Origin: Bacteroidales bacterium | Lineage (GTDB): Bacteria; Bacteroidota; Bacteroidia; Bacteroidales; M50B96 | DNA: 60,800 nt | Assembly (NCBI GenBank): GCA_021740905.1 | Contig: JAIOYV010000039.1 | Location: forward strand, 1-60,800 | Direction of reading: 5' to 3' | Part shown: one piece after another, positions 29,401 to 38,942 of the stretch | Layout of the letters: each line of letters starts with the position of its first letter | Position numbering within the stretch: position 1 is the first letter of the stretch | Notes under the pieces: model-generated | What the model was told of the DNA's origin: nothing | What the model saw: only the letters and a program-made list of their open reading frames with translations | Databases searched by the model: none | Program-made: the position numbers and the translations under genes

Positions 29401-30810
29401 TCAATCCCTGTTGTTTAATATTCTGTGAAACTCGTTCTCAAAATTTTCGCGGGGAGATAAAGCGGGCGCCAGCAATATTTTACTGTATGGGTCGATAAGG
29501 TAAAATGCCGGAATTACACGCACCTGGTACAGGTTCATCAAATCGGGTTGGGCCTGGATGCTCAGGCAGGTCCACTTATAGTCTTTCTCCTTCATAAAAG
29601 CGTAGAATTCATCGGCCTTTTCATCCATCGAAATAGAAACTATGGCCAGCTTGTCTTTGTACTGTTTGTGCAATTCATTCAACAGCACAAATTCTTCCTG
29701 AGAGGCCAGGCTGCGATGCGAGCAAAAATTCAGGTACACATACTTTCCTTTAAATTGCTCGAGGCGCACCAATTGAGAATCTTTATTGAAAAGTTCGAAA
29801 CCCGGCGCAGTGTACGACACGGCCAGCCTGGTAATTTTATCTCTTATGTTATTGGCAATTATCCTTTGTTCCTCAACTTTGGCACTTTGCCCCAGCGAAT
29901 CGAGCAAGCATAGCACCACATCCAATTCGTATTTGCCAAGGTAATAGCCATCGTACAAGCCACGCAGGATAAGCATATCAATCAAAGTATCGTTGGCAAA
30001 GGAAGGATTAAGGCAAATTTGCTTTCGGATGGTCCCCAGGTCTTTGTCTTCTGATATTTTATCGTGGAAGCCACTACCATATTTGCTCCGTCCGAAAAAC
30101 ACAAAAAACTTGTCGAATACCTGGTTGAACAGTTTCATGTAGTCTTCGTTGTGGTACAAAATAGGTTGATTTAAAAAGTACTGTTTGGCCATGACATCTA
30201 CCGAACGGATGTACGTAGTGCTTTTCAGGTTACCGATCATGTATTTCCTACGGATATAAAAATCCGTATTTTTTTCGGCCGGGAAGTCTTGCTCAGTTGC
30301 CAATATAAAACTGTCAACCTTTTGCTTTCGAATCCTGCCCATCGAAATGTCAGCCACATTCCGGCCCACGTAATCGCTTATTTTATTTGAAAGTTGCCGG
30401 TGCCGGTAATTCAATTCGGTAGAATCAGAAAGTCGGGTTTGGATGTAAATCCTGATTTCTTCAAAAAAAGGATTGAGTTTTTCCCTTTCGGTTTTTTCTT
30501 CTTTCTCGGGAAGCTGGATGTCGTAGCTTTTTCCCGGTTCAAGAATAAAAAAGCCTTGGTAAATCCCTGTTTTCACAAAAGAAGTCACGGTGCTTTTCAG
30601 GTTAATCTCAAGGCTAAAGCGACCATCCACTCCCACCCTTGCTTTTCCCAGCACATAGCTTTCGTGGGTAATGTAGTCGGTGTAGGTTTCAAATACCAAC
30701 TCGGAGCCACTATATGTAGGCAACACGCCATGTATTTTTGTTGATTGCGCAACACACACAGATTCAATCAAAAGCAAAGCAAACAGATATGTTATTTTCC
30801 AGTATGGCAT
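29401..30810 (-). CDS. Exported thioredoxin-fold protein without CxxC
   Basis: This 469-residue protein begins with a signal peptide (about 1-20) and an N-terminal beta-rich domain like those before TlpA-type domains in Bacteroidota. The C-terminal 130 residues form a TlpA/AhpC-like thioredoxin fold, with APGFELFNKDSQLVRLEQF, YVYLNFCSHRSLASQ and a cis-proline in VIPAFYLID. The active site reads C-S-H-R-S, so only one cysteine remains and normal disulfide chemistry is unlikely. ATG at 30810 was chosen because the in-frame TTG 21 bases upstream lies in the -7 box. Confidence 0.75.
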   Translation of the reverse strand: MPYWKITYLFALLLIESVCVAQSTKIHGVLPTYSGSELVFETYTDYITHESYVLGKARVGVDGRFSLEINLKSTVTSFVKTGIYQGFFILEPGKSYDIQLPEKEEKTEREKLNPFFEEIRIYIQTRLSDSTELNYRHRQLSNKISDYVGRNVADISMGRIRKQKVDSFILATEQDFPAEKNTDFYIRRKYMIGNLKSTTYIRSVDVMAKQYFLNQPILYHNEDYMKLFNQVFDKFFVFFGRSKYGSGFHDKISEDKDLGTIRKQICLNPSFANDTLIDMLILRGLYDGYYLGKYELDVVLCLLDSLGQSAKVEEQRIIANNIRDKITRLAVSYTAPGFELFNKDSQLVRLEQFKGKYVYLNFCSHRSLASQEEFVLLNELHKQYKDKLAIVSISMDEKADEFYAFMKEKDYKWTCLSIQAQPDLMNLYQVRVIPAFYLIDPYSKILLAPALSPRENFENEFHRILNNRD

Positions 30811-30828
30811 TTCATCTTTAACGGAATG

Positions 30829-30836
30829 CAAAATTA
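30829..30836 (-). promoter_or_regulatory. -7 box of the thioredoxin-fold gene
   Basis: Read on the minus strand, TAATTTTG matches TAnnTTTG and is 18 bases from the ATG at 30810. Confidence 0.45.
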
Positions 30837-31179
30837 TCTATTTTACAGCCATATCCTAAAAATAGGGTGAATGAGGGTAAACGACCATTTTCACGCATGG
30901 GATTAGTTCTGGGTTATTGAACCAAGTGGTGTGATGGAGAGTTGGAGTATTGAAGCTAAATTGGCAAACCACCCCACATAAACCTATTTTTGTTGTTATT
31001 GGGTGGACCTATAACGCAAGTTGTGTCGACCTTTTCTTCTGCTCTGTTTTCCGCTTCAGGTTGAAACCAAAAAAACTCCGTCGCACCGAAAACATTCCAT
31101 TCCGGGAATAGTTTCGTGAGCTTTATCTACTACAAATTTTCGTATTCCATTCTTTTGAAGAGGATTCTATTTTATCCCG

Positions 31180-31189
31180 CAAACGTTTG
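31180..31189. promoter_or_regulatory. LacI-type operator candidate, copy 1
   Basis: CAAACGTTTG is a perfect 10-base palindrome with the central CG step typical of LacI-family operators. With its flank it shares the 12-mer CGCAAACGTTTG with the site at 45023-45032. It is 233 bases upstream of the large T9SS gene. Confidence 0.5.
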
Positions 31190-31340
31190 TATTGAATGTG
31201 TGGTACTTGGAATATCGCTACTTTATTATGTTCAAAACATTTTTTGTGTAAGTAAATGCTTTTAGCTAAATTGCTTCGTTCAAAATCGTTCGGAGGGATA
31301 TATTATTTTGACACACGAAAATATATACAATCGATTCTTT

Positions 31341-31359
31341 GCCTGCAATTTATGCAGGC
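31341..31359 (+). promoter_or_regulatory. 5' hairpin upstream of the large T9SS gene
   Basis: GCCTGCA (31341-31347) and TGCAGGC (31353-31359) form a perfect 7-base stem with an ATTTA loop, 63 bases before the start codon. There is no T run, so a messenger-stabilising or regulatory hairpin is more likely than a terminator. Confidence 0.45.
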
Positions 31360-31422
31360 ACAATTTTCTTGGTACGTCAACAACTCGTTTAAATTATATT
31401 GTTTAACTAATTCTATTTAACC

Positions 31423-34400
31423 ATGAGTAAAAGTTTATTCCAAAAAAAACTATTTAGTTTCCTCGCTTTCGTACTGATTGCAGGTTTTAGCTACGGGCAA
31501 ACTGTAATCTACACAGAAAGCTTCGAAGACACCCTTAATTTTACCCATACACCTAATTTCCAAACCGATGGATCGGGAGATTATTTTTGGTGGGGACAGG
31601 ATGGGGATTTTGGTATGGTAAATCTTGACGGAGAGGATGGTACCTATTATATTGGTTCAGAAGACACTGATGCCGATGGTATGCCAGGAGAATGTGTCAT
31701 CACACTAAATTCGGTGTCCCTTTCGGGGTATTCAAATGTATTAGCTTCTATAATGTTGGCAGCCCCCAGGACTGATGCCTACGATGATCTGGATTATATA
31801 ATCTTTGAATATGAAAAGAATAATTCGGGCACTTTTGAAGTACTAGGTGCATTTTATGGCCACGACTGGGCAAATGGAGATGCTTTTAATGGAGATTTTC
31901 GGGAAGACACCGATTTAAATGGTGCACCCGATTCTTTAGGGACAATCCTGACATCTACATTCCAAACATTTGAATATTCTCTTGATCCGACCGCAAGCAC
32001 TGTTATTTTGCGTGTTCGTTGGAGAGGAGATTCTGGAAATGAAGAAATAGCTTTAGATAAAATTCAGCTCTTCCTAAGTGGGCCAACCACCGTAGACGTG
32101 ACCCTGAACGTGAACATGGCCTATCAAACTACTCTTGGGAATTTTAACCCACTTACCGATTTTGTGGACATCGCCGGAACTATGAACAATTGGGCAAATC
32201 CAAGCGGTACGGCTATGACAGATATCGATGGCGATAACATCTGGACGGTGGTTTTAACGGGACAAACAATTGGAGCCACTCTTGAATACAAATTCAGGAT
32301 TAATGGTACAAGCTGGGAGTCCATAGCAAATAACCGTACATATACTGTGGTTGCTGGCACTAATGAAGTAGACCATTGGTACAACGACAATGCAGGGCCA
32401 CAGGATGTTACGCTTACTATTGTTGATGGAACGGCAGCATACCTTGATATCGAAATGAAAGGTTCGTTCGATAGTTGGAACCTCCACCAAATGTACGATG
32501 ATGGTACGAATGGTGATGTTACTTCCGGTGACCATACCTGGACATTGACCATGAGCATCCCCGGCGGGTCCTGGGAATGGGGAGCAATCGAAAATGATGG
32601 TTCACCCTCTGGCCTTTGGTTGATAGATGGAGGAAACCCAACCTTTGCAGTGAATACCGATGGAACAGTTACCGGGCAAACCGAATATGTAATTCCGACG
32701 CCAGGTGTCGAAGTAGTCATTTTCTGTGTCAATATGCAACAGCAAATCACACTGGGAAATTTTAATGCTACAACCGATTTTGTTGATGTAGCAGGGAATT
32801 TCAATAACTTTGGTGGATCGGCCGCCATGGACGATACCGACGGCGATGGCATTTATTGTATTACTATTGGTGGATTTGATTCAAGCTATGTGGCAGAATT
32901 TAAATTCCGAAAAAATGGCACCGATTGGGAAGCACTAACCGACAACCGGACCTATACAGTAATGGGTGGTGGCACAGATAGTGTGATTTATTGGTTTAAC
33001 GACGTTGCACCACCGGCTCCTACAGGAATATTCTTTTCAGAATACATCGAAGGAAGTGGCAATAACAAGGCACTTGAAATATACAATGGGACTGGGGCAA
33101 CAGTTAACCTCGACGATTATGCAATTGCCCAATCGAACAATGGCAATGGTTGGCAATACTATCATACCTTCCCAACAGGGGCTACTTTGGCCGATGGAGA
33201 TGTATGGGTAATAATTACAAACCAGACCGATACAAACTTATATGCCCCTGCAGATGCGAATGAAGTTTTGGCTTACCCAAGCGTTGTCCATCACAATGGG
33301 AATGATGCCCGCGCAGTTGTATATTGGAATGGGATTGATTATTCTTTTGTGGATATTATTGGATTTCCTGATGATAATGTAAGCAGCACATGGTCGGTGG
33401 CAGGAGTATCCGGAGCTACTGCAAATCACACGTTGGTACGCAAAGGTTCAGTCCTGACAGGCAATACCGATTGGGTAGCTGCCGCAGGGACGGATTCTGT
33501 AAGTTCAGAATGGATTGTTTTCCCTCAGAATACCTTTGACTACCTCGGTTCGCACCCCAACAATTTCACGCCGATGGAAGACCTTACTGTAAATGTGAAC
33601 ATGAGCTATCAGATTTCATTGGGCAATTTTAATCCGCTAACAGATACCGTTTATGTGGCCGGAAGCTTTAATGCCTGGGGAGGTGCTGAAATGGCCGATC
33701 CCGATGGGGATAGTATTTACACAGTACTTATCCCTGATTTGTATGTGGGCACTTTGTATGAATATAAATTCCATATCAATTATAGCAACTGGGAGTCGAT
33801 AAATAACCGCGAGTACACCATGGTTACAGGGACCAACGAAGTAACTCATTGGTTCAACAATATGAGCCCACCCTACGATGTGTTGTTTACTGTAATTGAT
33901 GGCACCATGTCGTACACCGATATTAATTTCAAAAGCTTTTATGATGGTTGGAACTGGCACCAAATGTATGATGATGGCACCAATGGCGATGTCACGTCAG
34001 GTGATAATACCTGGTCGGTAATTTTGAATGTACCTGGTGGAACTTGGGATTGGGGCGCCATTGAAGATGATGGCTCAGTAGATGGTTTATGGCTTATTCT
34101 TGGCACAAACCCATCCTTCACCTTGGCCCCCGATGGAACAGTGACAGGACAGACCAGTTATGAAATACCTGCCCCTGGCACCGACAGTATTCTGTTTAAT
34201 GTAAATATGAACTACCAGATTACGCTCGGTAATTTCGATCCTTTGGTTGATTTTGTGGATGTGGCCGGCGACTTTAATGCATATAGTAGTTCCGGGGCTA
34301 TGGACGATGCCGATGGCGATGGGATCTACTCACTCTGGATAGATGGGTTTACTGCAGCACAGGCCATTCAATATAAATTCAGGATAAACGGGACAGGCTG

Positions 34401-37080
34401 GGAAACTATGCCAGGCAACCGGAATTATACAGTCAATGGTGGTGGTATGGATACTATTTTGGTATGGTTCAACAATGCTGAGCCACCTCCACCAAACACA
34501 CTTTTCTTCTCGGAATACATCGAAGGCGACAGCTATAACAAAGCACTCGAAATTTATAACAACACAGGGGCAACTGTCAACCTTGATGATTACCAGATTG
34601 CTCAGTCAACCAATGGAGGGGGATGGCAATATTACCACACTTTCCCCGCTGGGGCTACCCTGGCCCAGGGTGATGTGTGGGTTATCGTTAATGAATCCAT
34701 CAATACCAACTTGTTCGATACTACCTTGGCCGATGAGGTTCTTGGGTATCCGAGTGTCGTTTATCATAATGGCGATGATGCCCGGGCGATCATTAAAATA
34801 GTGGGTAGCGATACAACATTTGTCGATATTTTTGGAGATGCCAATAATGACCCGGGTACAGGATGGCCGGTAGCAGGTGTATCAAATGCTACTGCAAACC
34901 ACACTCTTGTTAGGAAAGCTATGGTCATGACAGGAAACACCGATTGGGCTGCTGCTTTTGGCACCAATGCCACCAATTCGGAATGGAAGGTTTTGGATAA
35001 TAACATCTTCACTTACCTGGGTTCGCACCCACACGTATTCGATACCATTGCCAATGTAACCTTCAATGTAAACATGAGCGAACAGCAAGCTCTGGGTAAT
35101 TTCAACCCACTAGTCGATTTTGTTGATATTGCCGGAACCATGAATAACTGGAGTACTGGCGATAACTTGACCGATATTGATGGCGACATGATTTATACAA
35201 TCACTTTTGATAGTGTTGCTGTAGGTACCATTTTCGAATTCAAATTTAGGATAAACGGAAGTTGGAGCGATCTGACTGCTGAATTCCCCTATGGTGGCCC
35301 TGCAAGGGTATATAATGTGCAGGATGGAGTAAACGAAGTGGATTACTGGTACAACGATGTGCAGCCTGCACCTGTTGTTACCATCCACGATATTCAGTAC
35401 ACCACCGACCCGTCTGGCGATTCACCTTACAAAGGAGGATTGGTAGTTACTTCAGGGGTAGTGACAGCTACCTTAAGTTCGGGATACTTTATCCAGAATG
35501 GTATTGGGATGTGGAATGGTGTGTATGTATACGATAATACCAACACTCCGGCCATGGGCGACCACATTACAATAAAGGCGTTGGTAGATGAATACTTTAA
35601 CCTGACAGAATTGAAAGACATCACTGAATTTACTATTAACAGCAGTGGAAACACCTTACCTCCGGCAGCTATTGCAAGTACCTTAATCCTAAGTAGCGAA
35701 GAGGCCTACGAAGGGGTCTTGGTAAAGGCTGTTTCAGCAATTTGTACAAACCCTGCCATAAATAACTATGGCGAATGGGAAATAAATGATGGAACTGGAC
35801 CTGCCGTTGTCGATGATAGGATTTATTCATTCACCGCTGATTCTGCACACATGTATGATATTACCGGGGTAATGTATTTTTCGTTCGGCTATACCCAGTT
35901 ATTGCCACGCAGTGCGAACGACATCCAGGATGTAACCCAGACTTATGATGTACAAACCCTTTCGCTGGTTAGCGGCTGGAGTATCTTCTCTACCTATATC
36001 GATCCATTCGAACCCTTGCTTGATAGTATATTTAATTCGATAATTAGTCAGGTACGCATAATAAAAGATGGAAATGGCCTAGTGTTCTGGCCACAGTTTA
36101 ATTTAAACGCCATTGGCAACATTACCATTGGCTATGGCTATCAGATAAACATGTTGAGTGCACAAACCCTCGACATTACCGGAACTGCCATAGTGCCAGA
36201 AACTACCCCATTCACTATTGTACAGGGATGGAGCATGATTGGTTATTTGCGCAACACTCCTGCCAATATGGTCACCCTCTTTAGCCCTATAGTTGCGGAT
36301 ATCATCATAATCAAAAACGGGAACGGTCTTGTGTATTGGCCATTATGGGGTTTAAATGCCATTGGCAACATGATACCTGGCGAAGGTTATCAGTCGAACC
36401 TGACTCAGGCCAACTTATATACTTATCCTGCCAACGGGCCTTTAAGCCAGACATCGAAAAGTACAGTGAACCCGTTAATTTTCAACAATACGATCAATAC
36501 TGGCAGCAACATGACACTGGGTATCCCGGTATCGGCTTGGGAACAAATCCCATCAACAGGAAGTGAAATTGGGGTGTACAACCAGGCTGGCGAGCTTTGT
36601 GGCAGTTCGGTGTTTACCGGCGATAACCTGGCAGTGGCAATATGGGGCGACGATGAACTGACACCCGAAACCGAAGCTATGCAAGAAGGTGAAACATTTA
36701 GCATTAAAGTTTGGGACAAACAAACCAATCAGGAATCGAATGTTGTGGTTGAAGCTTGGGAAACTGGAAACGATTTGTTTGGCAAAAACGCCATTGCAGT
36801 GGTTGGCAGTCTGAGTATGGAAAGTTCTGTTTTGCAAAATTTCCCTAACCCTGCCACAACCTACACCGAAATCGAATTCAGTATTTCTGAAGACGGTCAT
36901 GCAAGCCTAACCATTTACAATATCCTCGGCGAACAATTGGCCATGCCTGTAAATCAAACCCTGGCAAGCGGAACCCACAAAGTACTTGTGAATACCGAAG
37001 CCTACAGACCAGGCGTATATTTCTATTCTTTGAAAACATCGAAATCTACAGTTACCAAGTCGATGCAGGTGATTAAATAA
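31423..37080 (+). CDS. Large modular T9SS-secreted surface protein
   Basis: This 1885-residue protein has a signal peptide (1-25) and a T9SS type A sorting domain (about 1801-1885, starting LQNFPNPATTYTEIEF). An N-terminal jelly-roll-like region (26-220) is followed by an A-B-A-C block repeated twice. A modules start near 224, 429, 720, 921 and 1210 and carry VDxAGxFNxW and YKFRINGxxWE, like CBM48/CBM20-type glycan-binding folds. B modules start near 328 and 819. C modules (about 533 and 1027) are lamin-tail domains (FFSEYIEG). A DUF5689-like OB domain lies at about 1320-1500, and paired GWSIF/GWSMI repeats at 1510 and 1596. It is probably a cell-surface or released binding protein; no catalytic domain is recognised. 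Confidence 0.85.
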   Translation: MSKSLFQKKLFSFLAFVLIAGFSYGQTVIYTESFEDTLNFTHTPNFQTDGSGDYFWWGQDGDFGMVNLDGEDGTYYIGSEDTDADGMPGECVITLNSVSLSGYSNVLASIMLAAPRTDAYDDLDYIIFEYEKNNSGTFEVLGAFYGHDWANGDAFNGDFREDTDLNGAPDSLGTILTSTFQTFEYSLDPTASTVILRVRWRGDSGNEEIALDKIQLFLSGPTTVDVTLNVNMAYQTTLGNFNPLTDFVDIAGTMNNWANPSGTAMTDIDGDNIWTVVLTGQTIGATLEYKFRINGTSWESIANNRTYTVVAGTNEVDHWYNDNAGPQDVTLTIVDGTAAYLDIEMKGSFDSWNLHQMYDDGTNGDVTSGDHTWTLTMSIPGGSWEWGAIENDGSPSGLWLIDGGNPTFAVNTDGTVTGQTEYVIPTPGVEVVIFCVNMQQQITLGNFNATTDFVDVAGNFNNFGGSAAMDDTDGDGIYCITIGGFDSSYVAEFKFRKNGTDWEALTDNRTYTVMGGGTDSVIYWFNDVAPPAPTGIFFSEYIEGSGNNKALEIYNGTGATVNLDDYAIAQSNNGNGWQYYHTFPTGATLADGDVWVIITNQTDTNLYAPADANEVLAYPSVVHHNGNDARAVVYWNGIDYSFVDIIGFPDDNVSSTWSVAGVSGATANHTLVRKGSVLTGNTDWVAAAGTDSVSSEWIVFPQNTFDYLGSHPNNFTPMEDLTVNVNMSYQISLGNFNPLTDTVYVAGSFNAWGGAEMADPDGDSIYTVLIPDLYVGTLYEYKFHINYSNWESINNREYTMVTGTNEVTHWFNNMSPPYDVLFTVIDGTMSYTDINFKSFYDGWNWHQMYDDGTNGDVTSGDNTWSVILNVPGGTWDWGAIEDDGSVDGLWLILGTNPSFTLAPDGTVTGQTSYEIPAPGTDSILFNVNMNYQITLGNFDPLVDFVDVAGDFNAYSSSGAMDDADGDGIYSLWIDGFTAAQAIQYKFRINGTGWETMPGNRNYTVNGGGMDTILVWFNNAEPPPPNTLFFSEYIEGDSYNKALEIYNNTGATVNLDDYQIAQSTNGGGWQYYHTFPAGATLAQGDVWVIVNESINTNLFDTTLADEVLGYPSVVYHNGDDARAIIKIVGSDTTFVDIFGDANNDPGTGWPVAGVSNATANHTLVRKAMVMTGNTDWAAAFGTNATNSEWKVLDNNIFTYLGSHPHVFDTIANVTFNVNMSEQQALGNFNPLVDFVDIAGTMNNWSTGDNLTDIDGDMIYTITFDSVAVGTIFEFKFRINGSWSDLTAEFPYGGPARVYNVQDGVNEVDYWYNDVQPAPVVTIHDIQYTTDPSGDSPYKGGLVVTSGVVTATLSSGYFIQNGIGMWNGVYVYDNTNTPAMGDHITIKALVDEYFNLTELKDITEFTINSSGNTLPPAAIASTLILSSEEAYEGVLVKAVSAICTNPAINNYGEWEINDGTGPAVVDDRIYSFTADSAHMYDITGVMYFSFGYTQLLPRSANDIQDVTQTYDVQTLSLVSGWSIFSTYIDPFEPLLDSIFNSIISQVRIIKDGNGLVFWPQFNLNAIGNITIGYGYQINMLSAQTLDITGTAIVPETTPFTIVQGWSMIGYLRNTPANMVTLFSPIVADIIIIKNGNGLVYWPLWGLNAIGNMIPGEGYQSNLTQANLYTYPANGPLSQTSKSTVNPLIFNNTINTGSNMTLGIPVSAWEQIPSTGSEIGVYNQAGELCGSSVFTGDNLAVAIWGDDELTPETEAMQEGETFSIKVWDKQTNQESNVVVEAWETGNDLFGKNAIAVVGSLSMESSVLQNFPNPATTYTEIEFSISEDGHASLTIYNILGEQLAMPVNQTLASGTHKVLVNTEAYRPGVYFYSLKTSKSTVTKSMQVIK

Positions 37081-37107
37081 GCTGGATAATTTTTTTCATA
37101 CTTAGAA

Positions 37108-37136
37108 GCTTGCCCTCCGGGGCAGGCTTTTTTTTT
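37108..37136 (+). terminator. Rho-independent terminator of the T9SS gene
   Basis: GCTTGCC (37108-37114) pairs with GGCAGGC (37121-37127, one G-T wobble), followed by nine T residues. It lies 28 bases after the stop codon. Confidence 0.85.
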
Positions 37137-37168
37137 ACTTGCCGGGCAGTTGACTTTCTGCACAGTAT

Positions 37169-37243
37169 GGACGTACGTCCGTGCGTCTATATCTTCGATG
37201 AAACCATACCACATAATTGTAGAGACGCGATTAATCGCGTCTC
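37169..37243. repeat. Two perfect palindromes in the gap before cutC
   Basis: GGACGTACGTCC (37169-37180) is a 12-base palindrome. GAGACGCGATT-AATCGCGTCTC (37222-37243) is a perfect 22-base palindrome of a type dispersed in many bacterial genomes. The rest of the 329-base gap 37081-37409 contains only a terminator and the cutC promoter. Confidence 0.6.
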
Positions 37244-37360
37244 CACCCGACCATACAAACTTCCATAGAGGGACAAGTATTGGCGTAGCTCAAACCCACA
37301 CCGACACTATTTCCAGTAAGAGACCAATTTTCCCCCGAAATCAATAATCATTCTAAAGAA

Positions 37361-37387
37361 TTTGCGTTAGTTCATTTTCTACATTTG
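37361..37387 (+). promoter_or_regulatory. Promoter of cutC
   Basis: TTTG (37361-37364) and TACATTTG (37380-37387) are 15 bases apart, shorter than ideal. The -7 box is a full match and lies 22 bases before the start codon. Confidence 0.45.
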
Positions 37388-37409
37388 TTGAAAATTTAAA
37401 AAGGATAGA

Positions 37410-38177
37410 ATGAAAAATCTGCTTATCGAGGTTTGTGCGAATTCCGTGGAGTCGGCCATAGCTGCTGAAAAAGGCGGGGCAAAGCGTGTCGAACTGTGCG
37501 AGAACCTTTGGGAAGGTGGCACAACACCCAGCCATGCCTCCATCGAAATTGCCAGGGAAAGTATTAGTATCGACCTGAATGTGTTGATCCGTCCACGAGG
37601 TGGCGATTTTCTGTATTCCGAGCTGGAATATGAAATTATCTGCCGCGATATATTCCATGCCAAACGGCTGGGCGCAGATGGTGTTGTGGTGGGCGTATTA
37701 AACCCCGATGGAAGCATCGATATCCCCCGTATGGAAGAGATCATTGACATTGCCCAGCCCATGTCGGTTACCTTTCACCGTGCTTTCGATGTGTTGAAAG
37801 ACCCTTTCCTTAGCCTCGAAGACTTGATCTTCCTCGGTGTTGACCGAATATTGACATCGGGCCAAAAAAACACAGCTCCCGAGGCTATCGACCTAATATC
37901 AGAATTAGTGAAGAAAGCCAACAACAGGATTATCATTATGCCTGGAAGTGGGATAAACCTCGATAATATTTCGGAATTGGTGATGAAAACCGGGGCAAGT
38001 GAATTTCATTCTTCGTGTCGCAGTTTACGGGCAAGCCAGATGCAGCATCGAAACCCTGATGTCCATATTAGCGGCCTGCCTGGGATACTTGAACAGGATT
38101 ATAAAACCACCGATCCTGAGATCGTGAGGGCTATGTTGCAAAAAGCGGAGATGGCCCTGTTGCAGGCAAGAAACTGA
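37410..38177 (+). CDS. cutC: CutC family protein
   Basis: This 255-residue TIM-barrel protein belongs to the CutC family, linked historically to copper tolerance although its biochemical activity is unsettled. The signature runs through IEVCANSVESAIAAEKGGA, RVELCENLWEGGTTPS and VLIRPRGGDFLYS, then GVVVGVLNPDG and SVTFHRAFDV. The length is typical. It has its own predicted promoter and stands alone. Confidence 0.92.
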   Translation: MKNLLIEVCANSVESAIAAEKGGAKRVELCENLWEGGTTPSHASIEIARESISIDLNVLIRPRGGDFLYSELEYEIICRDIFHAKRLGADGVVVGVLNPDGSIDIPRMEEIIDIAQPMSVTFHRAFDVLKDPFLSLEDLIFLGVDRILTSGQKNTAPEAIDLISELVKKANNRIIIMPGSGINLDNISELVMKTGASEFHSSCRSLRASQMQHRNPDVHISGLPGILEQDYKTTDPEIVRAMLQKAEMALLQARN

Positions 38178-38306
38178 TAAATGATTAGTGATTATTGACA
38201 ATGGATTAATAAGTTGTGATTGGTCAGTTTTAAAACATCCGAAATTTAAACTATCCCGATAACTCAAGAGTAAAGAATTTTTATTTTGTGCCCTAATGTA
38301 ATTGAA

Positions 38307-38882
38307 TTAAAAATCCAATCCGAAAGCTAAATACAAAGAAGTAAAACCTGAATCCATTCCCAAAAGCAATTCAGAGTGGTGATTCATCCCTGCACCAATA
38401 TATGGGACATCGCCCAAATAAATCCTTGTCGAAAAATCGTAATACCACGATTCCTGTTCGCTGTATTTCACGGTTATAGCTGTACCAAACTTGCCCAGAA
38501 AGGAAACACCGGCATTTTCAAGAAAAGTGCCCTTCTTGCCTTTGAATGCCTTGTAGTTTACGCCAAGTGCCATCCCCCAGAGCCTATGGTATGCATCAAT
38601 GGAAACGCTGTATGGTACCGGATCGGAATAATAGTTAGCCTGGTGCAAATCAAAAAGGTCGATACACAGCCTGACATCCATTTTTTTGAAAACCTGATAG
38701 CCAAAGCCAAAGTTGTAAGTAAACATCTGGCGGTCATCATCTATTGATTGGCTAAAGGGGGCAGCCCCCGCATCCAACACCAGTTTTTGACATATTTTTT
38801 GGGTACCGGTCAGTTCTTCGTTTTGGGCACTCAAACTCAACACGATGATTGTTGAAACGAAAATTAGAAATGATTTTTTCAT
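38307..38882 (-). CDS. Hypothetical outer-membrane beta-barrel-like protein
   Basis: I do not recognise this 191-residue protein. A signal peptide (about 1-19, ending SLSAQ) precedes a chain of alternating hydrophobic and aromatic strands (FTYNFGFGYQVFKKMDVRLC, then MALGVNYKAFKG), ending in LYLAFGLDF with a terminal phenylalanine. A terminal aromatic residue and this strand pattern suggest a small outer-membrane barrel. No operon partner is evident. Confidence 0.65.
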   Translation of the reverse strand: MKKSFLIFVSTIIVLSLSAQNEELTGTQKICQKLVLDAGAAPFSQSIDDDRQMFTYNFGFGYQVFKKMDVRLCIDLFDLHQANYYSDPVPYSVSIDAYHRLWGMALGVNYKAFKGKKGTFLENAGVSFLGKFGTAITVKYSEQESWYYDFSTRIYLGDVPYIGAGMNHHSELLLGMDSGFTSLYLAFGLDF

Positions 38883-38942
38883 ACGGCTTTTTGTTTTTTT
38901 TGAATATTGCTCAAGTCTATTATTACAACTGAATAATTGGAT

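Larger units (their letters stand above)
30837..31422. other. Gene-free divergent region before the large T9SS protein
   Basis: This 590-base region holds a copy of a dispersed repeat (30935-30953), a palindrome CAAACGTTTG (31180-31189) and a perfect hairpin (31341-31359). Minus-strand reading of about 31050-31210 gives two short peptide-like stretches interrupted by stops and a frame change, perhaps a decayed gene, but this is weak. The promoter of the rightward gene should lie here; TTTTG at 31306-31310 is a -33 candidate. Confidence 0.45.

Noticed and set aside
32124-32852. Minus-strand open frame of 242 codons
   Set aside because: It is antisense to the giant T9SS gene and recurs with the internal repeats, as expected for a shadow.
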